Positions 55,475 through 64,000 of a stretch of DNA of 64,000 bases are shown in pieces. Within the stretch, counting starts at the first letter, position 1. Each line of letters opens with the position of its first letter. The notes beneath the pieces are model-generated. The model did not search any database, had not been told where the DNA came from, and saw only the letters and a program-made list of their open reading frames with translations. The translations under genes and the position numbers were made by a program. This DNA is from Aselliscus stoliczkanus (taxonomy: Eukaryota > Chordata > Mammalia > Chiroptera > Hipposideridae): assembly GCA_033961575.1 (NCBI GenBank), contig CM066737.1, positions 102,080,709 to 102,144,708 of the forward strand, in the 5' to 3' direction.

Positions 55475-58400
55475 GTATGAAAGAGGACCACTTGCTCACT
55501 TTTAAAGCACTGGGTTAAATTGCAGTTCTTTCTTGTATTTTGGATACTTTCTTTAGGATACAGCTCCAGAAGTGGAGCTGCTGGATCATACATTATGAAT
55601 ATACAAATGTTCTCGTGGTCATTGATACATTGTTCCGATTGCTGATGACATTCCAAAGTAGTTCACCCTTTTGGAAAAGGCCCTCATATGTGGGACTCGA
55701 ACCGGGGCCGCTGGCTTCCCAAGCTAGCGCTTAACCACCGTGCCACTTGGCCAGCCCTGAGTTAGTATTCTTTTATTTTATCATAATGGTAATATATTTC
55801 CCTTAACTGTTAAGAGAAAAATTCACACAATATAGAATATGTGATAATTATATTGACAATATAGGATGGCATGAAGAAAATAAAAATCAGAGCCCGCCGA
55901 GTGGCGCGGTGGTTAAGTGCTGGCTTGGGAAGCCAGCGGCCCCGGTTCGGGCCCCACATATGAGGGCCAGTGACACTGCCCTCAAAAAAAAAAACAAACA
56001 AAAAAGAAACAAACCAAAACTTAGAAAATAAAAATGATCCATTTCCCACTTCTTGAAGTGACTACTATTAATGTGGACATTTTGATGTATGTAGTAATTA
56101 TTTTTAAAAAGGCACAGGTGCAGGATGGCTCAGCTAAAAAATAAAAAAAAAAGCATTAGCCCTTACATACTTTTATTTAAAATTTTTTACATACAATCAG
56201 GAAAGTGCCTAAATCATAAAGTGTATCTGTTGATGAAATGAACATACTGTGTAACTGGCCCCGAGACAAAAAACCAGAAACCCCCCTTTGCCCCAAACCA
56301 CCAAGGTAACTGCCGTCCTGTCTTGTAACGCCACAAATTAGTTCTGCTTGATTTTGAACTTTTTTTTTTTTTTTTTTTTTTTTACCTGAGCCATCCTGCC
56401 ACCTGTTGGCAGCTCAACAGCATCTCAGCTCAGGTTGGGCATCGAACTGCTGTTGCTCAGAGCTCAGCTCTCAGTCTTAAGTGAGCTCTTAACCAGCTGA
56501 GCCACTTGGCTGGCCCTGATTTTGAACTTTTAATGAATTGAACCTTACAGTCTTACATAATTTTAAATCAATTTAAAAAACATACTGTAAATGTTTTTAT
56601 GTATTCTGTACTCTTAAAGGCTTCATAGAATCTGAACAATAATAGGAAATGATTTCCAATGTATTGATATAAACAACACTGTGAAGGAAATCTTTCAAGT
56701 TTATTTTTTTAAACAGCTAGGCGCAGAATTTCTGATTTGACAGGTAGGTATGTTTTTTAGCCTTTTGACACATAATGCATATTGCCGAAGGTTTTTAGGT
56801 TCACGATCCTTTATTTATAACTAAAATCCATAAAGTTTTGAAAATTTAAAATTCTTCATAGGTTTGTGGCTATTTATAGTCTTGTTTCAAAAGTTTTGAA
56901 ATTGAAAAATTTTCATAAAGCAGTGGCTATTTACAGTCTTTAATCCACTTGGAATGTGTTTGCTTTTGGGGGTGTTTTCTCATATATGGAAAGTATCCTA
57001 TGTCCTTTCTATAATCAGAAAAATTCCAAATTCCAACTTTCATCTTGTCTCCAAGATTTTTTCGATAAGGCTGTGGATCTGTGCCAATTTACATCCTCAT
57101 CAACAGTATGTAAGAAGACCCAATTCTTTATACCCTTGCTGAATATTATTCTTTTTCAATTTTACTAACCTGAGCATAAACCAAAAACCAAAACAGGGCA
57201 TTTCATTGTTTTAATTTAGATTTGATTTTGATTATATCCCTGGAATGACTTATTCAAATCTGTGGTAGACTATATTTTTGTTTGAAACTGTCACCCAAAG
57301 TCCTTCTGTGAAGTAAATTTCCCTGCTCATTGAAACTGTCACCCAAAGTCCTTCTGTGGAGGAAATTTCCCTGCTCCATTGACATTGGCCTTTGGCCATG
57401 TAGGGTGGTTAACTCGAGCTGGTTTGTTTGGAACTTTCCTGGTTTTGAAACTGAAAGTGCCGCGTCCTGGGAGCCCTATTAGTCCTGGGCAAACTGAAGA
57501 GGTTGGTCGCCATATTTGGCCATGTGATTTGTTCTGTCTATGGGATATTAGTGAATATGACATACGCCTTGTTGAAGCAGAAATTTTCAATGCAGTGGCA
57601 TGATTTGGCTCAGTTTCTCCTGTGCTTCTGCCCTCTGCCACGAGAACTGCCTGCGCCATAAAGAGATTTATTTCTCCTGCAGCCTGGGTCCTGGAATGAG
57701 AATGCCCAGCAGACTCACAACTGACCCACAGCCCCCATGTAATATGAGGGAGAAATCAATAAATGTTGTGTAAGTTGCTGAGATTTTAGGCTTCTTTGGT
57801 ATGCAGTAAAATTGACGAACGCCATGTGCTATGTATGCCAATATTCCTTTGGGTTTTTAAAATGATTTTCAAGAATACTTCGTGTAAAGTATATTAACCT
57901 ATATTTATCATATGTATGTTTTTACTCTGTTTGAAATTTGTCTTAATGTGATCTCTGTTAGTTCCTGATACATTTCAATATACCATTTATGTGATTAAAT
58001 GTATCAGCTGTTTCCTTTATGGTTTCTGTCTTTGATGTCACCTTTAGGCTCCTCTGCCCCAGGAATACTTAAATATCCATCCATATTTTTTTTTTTTTTA
58101 AGATGGCAGTGTCACTGGCCCTCATATGTGGGATCCGAACCCGGGCCGCTGGCGTCCCAAGCCAGCTCTTAATCGCTGCGCCACTCGACTGGCCCAAAAT
58201 ATTGTTTCTTTTTTTGTTGTTTTGTTTTGTTTTGTGTTTTTTTTTGAGGGCAGTGTCACTGGCTCTCATATGTGGGACCGAACTGTCCATCTATATTTTC
58301 TTCTGGTACTTTTATAGTTTAATTTACTTTTACTTTAACATTGTTAGCACATCTGGTGTGAGGTAAGGATGTAACATAATTTTGTTTTTTCAAAATTTTT

Positions 58401-61400
58401 CTTCTGACTAGCCAATTATTCCTCATGGCACTTATCAGAGATTTTATTCTTTCTCTTGAAATATCTCCTTTTATTATGTACTAAATTTATGTCTATACTT
58501 AGGTCTGTCTTTGTGCTCTGCTCTGTTCCAGATCTCTTTGTTTCTTCCTGTCTACTATTTTAATCGCTGCAGCTTTTTATTATCAAGTAGGTCAGGACAT
58601 TTCTCATTATTCCTTTTCTTCTTTTTTAAAAAAATTTCAAAATGTTCACTGTCTTCAAGATTAACTAGGAATTATTTTGTCAAACTTTACAAGAAATCAG
58701 ATTGAAGTTTTTGACAGGAATTGCTTTAAATTTCTAAATTAATTTAGGAAAAATTCAACACTGAAAGTATTGACTGGCCCATTCAGGAACTTTATAAGTG
58801 GCTTTCATTTTATTCACACCTTCTTTTATGTCTCTAAAGTAAAGTTTTAAAGTTTTCTTTATATAAGTCCTATACATTTCTTTGAAGTTTATTTCTGACT
58901 ATTTTATATGCTTTTGATTTGTGATGATATCTTTTATTTTTAAGTCGCATATTAAATTCCTTTATGTAATAGAAACCTTTTTGGATATTTTGGTTTTGTG
59001 TATTCGCAATGTTGTCTTATTCTATATTTATATATATTGAAATATATATGTATTTCAAGCTTCCTTTACTTACTGTTATTCATTATCAGGGCTTTTATTT
59101 CTATTTATTTTTTGGTTTGGTAGTCACACTTGTTTTTCTTCCAAATTAACTTTGGTGTCACTGTCAAGTTTTTAAAAAATCTGTTGGCATTTTAATTATA
59201 ATTACATTAAATCTAAAAAGCTGTTTTTGAAGACTTCTCATCTATAGTTTTTCTTTCTCTTCTAAGAACATAATGGGTACTTACTTTTAACATTTAGGAA
59301 TTTATAATTTGAAGACCTTTGCCATATACCTGAAGTATTGCCAAGCTGGATCTGGCTTGAATTCCTAAAGGGATTTCAGAGACCTTCTCTTATTTGTCAT
59401 TACTTAAGATGATCAAAGTAAAAAGACTTTTCCATAGATTGGTGCTTCCTGATTAATATGGGAAAGTGGAATTTGCACTGGACATAGAATTTGGAAAATA
59501 TGAAAATATTGCAATTTCATCAATTTACTCTTTTATCCTTAAAGTTAGAGATCTTCCTGACCACACTTAGGTACCTTATAAGGGAGACATAAATGAGGAT
59601 ATAAAAGGTTTCTGATGAGGTTTGTAAGCTAGCCAACCTTTTTTGCTGTGAACATCTCACAGTAGGAGTAAATGATAGAATTCCCTTAATCAGGGAGAAG
59701 TTCAATTCTTACAAGGCAGCTTTAGAACATTGGACTCCCAATCGATGCCCCCAAGTGACACTGGAGACCCAGAGACAGGCCCAGTAACCAGTGCAGGTAC
59801 TCCTTGTGTGGTTAAATCTACATCTATATCCTTTTTCATGGTGCTGTTGTGCAGGTGGCTTATTGTACACATTGGCTTTTTTGCCTCACTTTCACCAAGT
59901 TGCCCCACAGGCTCCCTGGGGCCCTGTTTTTCACCTACTGTCTGTTTAATTGTGGCTTTAACCAAGAAGGGAATCAATTAAAACCTTCCTATGTCAATTC
60001 CAGAGTCCAAGATACCTGTGCTTTGAAGTAAATTGCTATTAGTTTTAAAAATTGCTGTTTCAGAGTCCCTTTTTCGTGTGGTATATGATGAGTTTGAAAA
60101 AGCTAACTCTTGAAGACAGAATTTCAGTAAGCATTTAAAAAAATACCATAATAGTATACCGGAATTTTTCTGATGCATATTCAAGGATATAATTGAATTG
60201 TTAAGTTTTTCCATCACAATAATGAAATGGTGATAGAATATGGCTTATAAATAAGCCTCTTAGTAGCTTTTTAATAAAATGTGCCTGTCTTTGAAAAATG
60301 ATCTACTGGAAGCAAATTAAAAATTTTTACTTTGCCCTTTTTTTCTAGGTGAAGTGTTCGTCCTAAATGATGGTGGAGAGGTTGACTTAGAACTCGGAAA
60401 TTATGAAAGGTTCTTGGATATTAATCTTTATAAAGACAACAGCATCACCACTGGGAAGATATATCAGCATGTGATTAATAAAGAAAGGCGTGGTGACTAC
60501 CTCGGGAAAACAGTACAAGGTATTATATTCCACAAACCTTTGGGAGCCCTGTGCGCTGAGCACCTACTCCCTGCTCCAAATAGGCATGACCAGGACGAGG
60601 TCCTTGCACTCTACAAGTTCTAATCCTTTTCAGATCTTTCCCTTGTCCTCACACGTGTCAAGTTCATCCTCCATGTTTCTGATTGTATTTTCATCAGTCT
60701 GTTTTTTCTTTTTTACTTATGCCATTGCTTCCCTTAGTCCATATATTGCCTGTCTGTCTCTGTCTCTATCTAGCTTTTAGTTATAAAATCCATGGAGAAC
60801 CATTTATTCGTTATTTTTACCTGATTAGGGTGCAGTTTTTTGGGGGAGAGGGGATCTGTTTTTATTTAATATGTTCTTTTTCTCCTTTTCTCTTATATCT
60901 TTGCATGCATGATGATTACTCCCCTTTGAAGAAGGACAGCGTTGGGGGGGACTGCAGGATTGAACTGGAGTGGTCTGACCCTTTTTACACCAACACTTTT
61001 TCATCCATACCCTGGATGGTATGGTTCTGTTTTGTCTTAGAAGAGATCCCCTCCGCCCAACACATACCTCTGACATCTTGTATTTGTATGTTCTTACATG
61101 GTAGGGTAAAGGTGATAATTCCCCATTCTCTTTAAACCTCTTTCATGTTGGAACCAGCTGAGAAGTTGATGTAGTAATAGGACAGATGGAGATCAAGATC
61201 AAAAGATCAGCTATGTTATTGCCAAAATTGGACAGTGTGGCATAGATCTCCAGTACAATGATGCTTTCTAATAGTTTTCCCCCAAGTGTCAGTCTTGGGA
61301 AAAGCCATGGAAGGGAGATCTGCCTCACGCTGCATTGTCCCAATGATGGAAGAGATGGCAAAACCCCAGACCCAGGCCCTGACCCCTAATTCCTGTGCTG

Positions 61401-62991
61401 TCCACATGGAGGCAGAACCCAGCAGACCTCACCTCACCCTCCCAAAAGGAGTGGGCCAGGCATGTGCAGTGGTCATTCCAAATGCACCAATCAAAGATGA
61501 CTTCCTCCTACCTTGAGGGCACGGCAGGTGTGAGGTGGGACAGGTGACAGGTGCAACTTCGCCTCAGCTTCCTGAAGGCTCACGTTTCTACTTGCTGTCA
61601 CATTAGGTTAGGTGGCTGTGCCCAGTCCCTGTGCCCCCACACAGATGTCACCTTTTTGTCTGTTCAGCTGACATAGTCAGCTGCAGGCCTGCTCACCCCC
61701 TAAGGGACTCCTGGGCTTCACATACTTGCGGGGGTGTTATCTTTTGGCCTCTTCAGCTGACATAGCAGTCACAGGCCCTTGGTCAGCACACAGACCTTGT
61801 CTATACCCTCTTTTTTTCTTTTTAAGATTTTATTTGGGAATTGGGGAAGGGGAACATTGTGTTTTTCCAGGACCCATCAGCTCCAAGTCAAGTTCTTGTC
61901 CTTCAATCTTAGTAGTGGAGGGCGCAAGCTCAGCTTCAAGTCCATTCACTGCTTCCAGAGACTGTGCCCATCCCAGGCTTGGCAGAGGAGGCCCTAACAT
62001 TGACCTTATAAGCGAGTGATGTCTCCACATGCAGGTTGCTGCATGCCCACCCCAGGAGTACTCACTGTTTAATGCCAAGCTTGCCCACTGACTTGTGACA
62101 AGGGCAGGGACCATCTATGTCACTCCCTGGTGTAATTCACCTCCTAGACGTATTTTTTCTATTTTTCGTTGCAAAAATGCGTCATGACTTTTCTGACAGC
62201 CCAATAGTTGCGGTAGGGTGCAGCGTACCATCCTATGTGGAAGTCCAACCGGCAACCTTGTTGTTAAGAGGATGGTTCTTAACAACACCAGCTGAGCCAC
62301 CCGGCCACCTGTTGGCAGCTCAGCAGCAGCTCAGCTTGGGTGCAGCTCACTGGCCCATGTGGGAATCGGATCGGCGGCCCTGTTGCTCAGAGCTCGTGCT
62401 CTTAATCAACTGTGCCACCTGGCCGGCCTTTTTTCTTTCTGTCTTTTTTGTTTGTTTGTTTGTTTTTGTCTATACCCTCTTGAGGGGACTCCTCTCCCTG
62501 GGCTGGTGGGCTGCCCAGGGTCTGCAGGGCCTGGCTACTCTGCATCCTTCTTTCCTGTGAAGTCTAGCATTCAGCACCTTAGGCAGCCCTCCTTGCACAG
62601 TTTTTCAGTGGCATTCTAGGTGCTTTCTAGCATCAAAGATGGTATTTCTGCTTTCTGTTTCTTGTTCTCTGGGGTCGATCAGTTTCAAGAGAAAAGGCAT
62701 AACATTTAAATGACTAAATCCATGCTGCGTCTGTGGTATTAATCTCAGTGAAGGAAGATAATCGCATCAGGACTGCAGCTTATCTAATTTGCCAGGTGGC
62801 TGTCAGGTTATTTGGGAGATCTAAAGACAGTGGTACATTTCTTTCTCATTACCATGAAATAAGCTTTTGTGCTGATTAATTCTTTTACAGTTGTCCCTCA
62901 CATTACTGATGCTGTCCAGGAGTGGGTTATGAATCAAGCCACGGTGCCCTTGGATGGGCATAAGGAAGAGCCCCAAATATGCGTTATTGAG
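55309..62991 (+). CDS. CTPS2: CTPS2, CTP synthase 2, first 146 residues (3' part off-window)
   Basis: Coding exons 55309-55474, 60349-60519 and 62891-62991 join in frame to 438 bp (146 codons). The enzyme aminates UTP to CTP using ATP and glutamine in the cytosol; it forms tetramers and filaments. The visible part is the N-terminal synthetase domain: [10 protein letters not shown] nucleotide loop, [19 protein letters not shown], then [31 protein letters not shown] and ending CVIE. The last Glu corresponds to the Mg-binding Glu of bacterial CtpS by family knowledge. CTPS2 fits better than CTPS1 from [12 protein letters not shown] and VMNQA, and from its position beside SYAP1. Human CTPS2 is 586 aa, so about a quarter is here. 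No damage seen. Confidence 0.96.
55679..55758 (-). mobile_element. SINE, type A, tail end missing
   Basis: Reversed copy starting at CCCTCATATGTGGGACTCGA, without the T-run. 55,535-55,678 before it reads like an old L1 tail (CCAGAAGTGGAGCTGCTGGA). Confidence 0.8.
55889..55993 (+). mobile_element. SINE, type A
   Basis: Plus copy with CCCGCCGAGTGGCGCGGTGG head. Flanked by AAAATAAAAATCA-like and AAAATAAAAATGA-like sequence. Confidence 0.88.
56357..56516 (-). mobile_element. SINE, type B
   Basis: Reversed copy with a long T-run; TGATTTTGAACTTTT on both sides (about 56,349 and 56,517). A lone type B tail on the plus strand is at 56,112-56,152. Confidence 0.92.
57284..57379. repeat. 48-bp tandem duplication
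   Basis: GAAACTGTCACCCAAAGTCC begins both 57,284-57,331 and 57,332-57,379; the two units differ at about three positions. Confidence 0.93.
57380..57830 (+). mobile_element. Possible MaLR-type LTR remnant
   Basis: Ends with AATAAATGTTGTGTAAGTTG and CTGAGATTTTAGGCTTCTTT, a text familiar from old MLT/MaLR LTR ends, with CTGTGCTTCTGCCCTCTGCC upstream. No clean borders. Confidence 0.45.
58083..58285 (-). mobile_element. Two type A SINEs, the second truncated
   Basis: 58,083-58,194 is a full reversed copy. 58,238-58,282 is only the tail half of a second copy, ending abruptly at GGGACCGAACTG before CATCTATATTTT resumes. CATCCATATTTT precedes the first copy, so the pair probably shares one original target. 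Confidence 0.82.
60349..60519 (+). CDS. CTPS2: CTPS2 second coding exon
   Basis: 171 bp after a TTTTCTAG acceptor. Encodes (G)[19 protein letters not shown] and onward to GDYLGKTVQ, ending CAA-G with donor GTATTA. Contains the conserved LGNYERFLD segment. Confidence 0.97.
61955..62147 (-). repeat. 193-bp inverted repeat, left arm
   Basis: Reverse complement of 63,104-63,296 with a single mismatch (at 61,961 against 63,290). It sits inside a SINE and directly abuts a truncated mariner palindrome, so this is the derived copy. Confidence 0.97.
62148..62204. mobile_element. Broken mariner MITE
   Basis: Matches the family at 19,227 and 27,263 from ACGTATTTTTTCTAT to its right end, with TA following at 62,205-62,206. 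The first 24 or so bases are missing exactly where the inverted copy begins. Confidence 0.9.
62891..62991 (+). CDS. CTPS2: CTPS2 third coding exon
   Basis: 101 bp between TTTTACAG and donor GTAAGC. Encodes (V)[19 protein letters not shown] then [14 protein letters not shown]. It ends in phase 0 on the conserved Glu. The exon lies in the loop between the two arms of the 193-bp inverted repeat. Confidence 0.97.
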
Positions 62992-63103
62992 GTAAGCATG
63001 ACACTTTTCTTTATAAACTTATATACTTCTGGGTTTTTAAACATCTGATCTTTTTTCATTCAACAAATATGTAAAGATGGTCTCCTGTGTGCCAGACACT
63101 GGG

Positions 63104-63296
63104 CTAGGAGGTGAATTACACCAGGGAGTGACATAGATGGTCCCTGCCCTTGTCACAAGTCAGTGGGCAAGCTTGGCATTAAACAGTGAGTACTCCTGGG
63201 GTGGGCATGCAGCAACCTGCATGTGGAGACATCACTCGCTTATAAGGTCAATGTTAGGGCCTCCTCTGCCAAGCCTGGGATGGGCACAGCCTCTGG
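63104..63296 (+). repeat. 193-bp inverted repeat, right arm
   Basis: Lies in continuous old-repeat context: TTCATTCAACAAATATG and GTGCCAGACACTGGGCTAGG on its left, CCTTGAGGAGCTTGCAGACC on its right, an L2-like text. This is therefore the ancestral copy. It starts 112 bp after the exon ending at 62,991. Confidence 0.96.
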
Positions 63297-63654
63297 CCTT
63301 GAGGAGCTTGCAGACCACACTGTCCTCACACAACAGATGGATTCTAGTGAGTGCTATTTGAGAAGCATTTGCAAAGTGCATTGGAAGTAGAGAGAGACGG
63401 AGTTAGGGAAGTCTGATGGTAGAGGTGATTTGGAGGTGAGTATTAGCTGTTTAAAGGAAGAACATAGTATTTGACCTTGCTACTTGTTCATGTCTTCCAT
63501 TACTGTCAATGTGCAGAATGAGAATAACATCCATATACTCCTTATTTAAATGTCAGTTGACGTAATAGCTAGGCAGGAGAGCAGAATAACGAACAGTTTG
63601 GCTCTTAGGGTCAGACTGCCTAAAGTCAAATTCCTCCTGTGACCCCTGAGTGGT

Positions 63655-64000
63655 GTATAGGTCAGTGGTTAGAGTCTGGAGCTAGACTGCTGTGTTCGTA
63701 ACCCAGTTGGGTCACTTACCAGCTGGGCAACATTGGACAAGTTCGCTTAACTTCTTTTTTTTTTTTTGAGGGCAGTGTCACTGTCCCTCATATGTGGGAT
63801 CCGAACTGGGGCCGCTGGCTTCCGAAGCCAGCGCTTAACCACCGCGCCACTCAGCCGGCCTTGCTTAACTTCTTTGTGTCTCAATTTACTCATCTGGTAG
63901 ATGGGGATAATGATAATACTTAACTCATTGTTTTGAGGATTAAATAAGTGCTTACACTTAGTGCTTAGAATAGTGTCAGATCTATCATATGTGTTCAAAA
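63655..64000 (+). mobile_element. MIR SINE split by a young SINE
   Basis: Plus-orientation MIR: CAGTGGTTAGAGTCTGGAGC, GGGTCACTTACCAGCTGGGC, then after the insertion CTCAATTTACTCATCTGGTA and TTTTGAGGATTAAATAAGTG. Confidence 0.85.
63758..63862 (-). mobile_element. SINE, type A
   Basis: Reversed copy inserted in the MIR. GCTTAACTTCTTT occurs at 63,745-63,757 and 63,863-63,875. Confidence 0.93.

Larger units (their letters stand above)
55475..60348 (+). other. CTPS2: CTPS2 intron between first and second coding exons
   Basis: Contains two type A SINEs at 55,679-55,990, a type B SINE (56,357-56,516), a 48-bp tandem duplication, a MaLR-like LTR and SINEs near 58,100. 58,380-60,348 is AT-rich, partly L1-like, with no supported gene. 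Confidence 0.85.
61808..62428 (-). mobile_element. VES/composite SINE interrupted by foreign segments
   Basis: The tail half (61,808 to about 61,954; AAGATTTTATTTGGGAATTG, TTCCAGGACCCATCAGCTCC) and head half (62,207-62,428; reversed tRNA-like modules ending CACCTGGCCGGCC) belong to one reversed SINE. Between them lie 61,955-62,147 (inverted copy of intron sequence) and 62,148-62,204 (broken mariner palindrome). Confidence 0.8.
60520..62890 (+). other. CTPS2: CTPS2 intron between second and third coding exons
   Basis: 60,520-61,800 is unique, with no supported gene. 61,808-62,428 is an interrupted SINE containing both a broken mariner palindrome and the 193-bp inverted copy. 62,430-62,890 is unique up to the TTTTACAG acceptor. 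Confidence 0.85.
62992..64000 (+). other. CTPS2: CTPS2 next intron, cut by the window edge
   Basis: Contains the right arm of the inverted repeat and a MIR split by a SINE. The next coding exon (expected to begin LGGT by family knowledge) is not in the window. Confidence 0.85.

Noticed and set aside
57339..57659. 106-codon open frame on the minus strand
   Set aside because: It overlaps an old LTR-like repeat and a tandem duplication, with no splice or start context.
63137..63361. Same predicted peptide here and on the other strand at 61,830-62,114
   Set aside because: Not a duplicated gene: it is the 193-bp inverted repeat read in both arms. The source sequence is old L2-like repeat.

Overview
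The window is nuclear DNA of a placental mammal, almost certainly a bat. It holds intron-split genes, CpG-island promoters and a very dense load of interspersed repeats. Many short tRNA-derived SINEs (GGCCGGCCGAGTGG... head, CACTGCCCTCAAAA... tail) are the most abundant feature. VES-like SINEs, mariner palindromes and a bat-like L1 3' end also point to bats. I favour the horseshoe/leaf-nosed bat side (Rhinolophoidea), but that is inference. Human SYAP1 and CTPS2 are head-to-head neighbours on Xp22.2, so the segment is probably X-linked.

Layout. 1-11,996 is the 3' side of SYAP1: a mariner transposase relic, L1 pieces, nested SINEs and the probable SYAP1 3' UTR. 11,997-42,000 (minus strand) is the complete SYAP1 coding region in nine exons. 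They join in frame to 1,089 bp (362 codons plus stop), and every junction has AG/GT sites. 41,700-42,330 is the SYAP1 CpG-rich promoter. 42,330-48,400 is intergenic repeat-rich DNA with an RPL12 processed pseudogene. 48,380-49,060 is a second CpG island, the likely CTPS2 promoter. 55,270-62,991 (plus strand) holds the first three coding exons of CTPS2 (residues 1-146); the gene runs off the right edge.

The two genes are not known to act in one pathway. SYAP1 is a BSD-domain cytosolic adaptor linked to Akt signalling. CTPS2 makes CTP from UTP. Their divergent arrangement is conserved synteny, and here each gene has its own CpG island about 6.5 kb apart.

Most notable structures: (1) a 193-bp inverted repeat, 192/193 identical, in the introns on both sides of CTPS2 exon 4; its left copy sits inside a broken mariner palindrome, itself inside a SINE; (2) a solo LTR ending 5 bases from the splice donor of SYAP1 exon 5; (3) a smaller inverted copy (56-57 bp) at an L1/SINE junction; (4) SINE heterodimers sharing one target-site duplication; (5) a SINE hotspot with five insertions at one target sequence. 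No novel protein-coding system, CRISPR array or RNA gene was seen.
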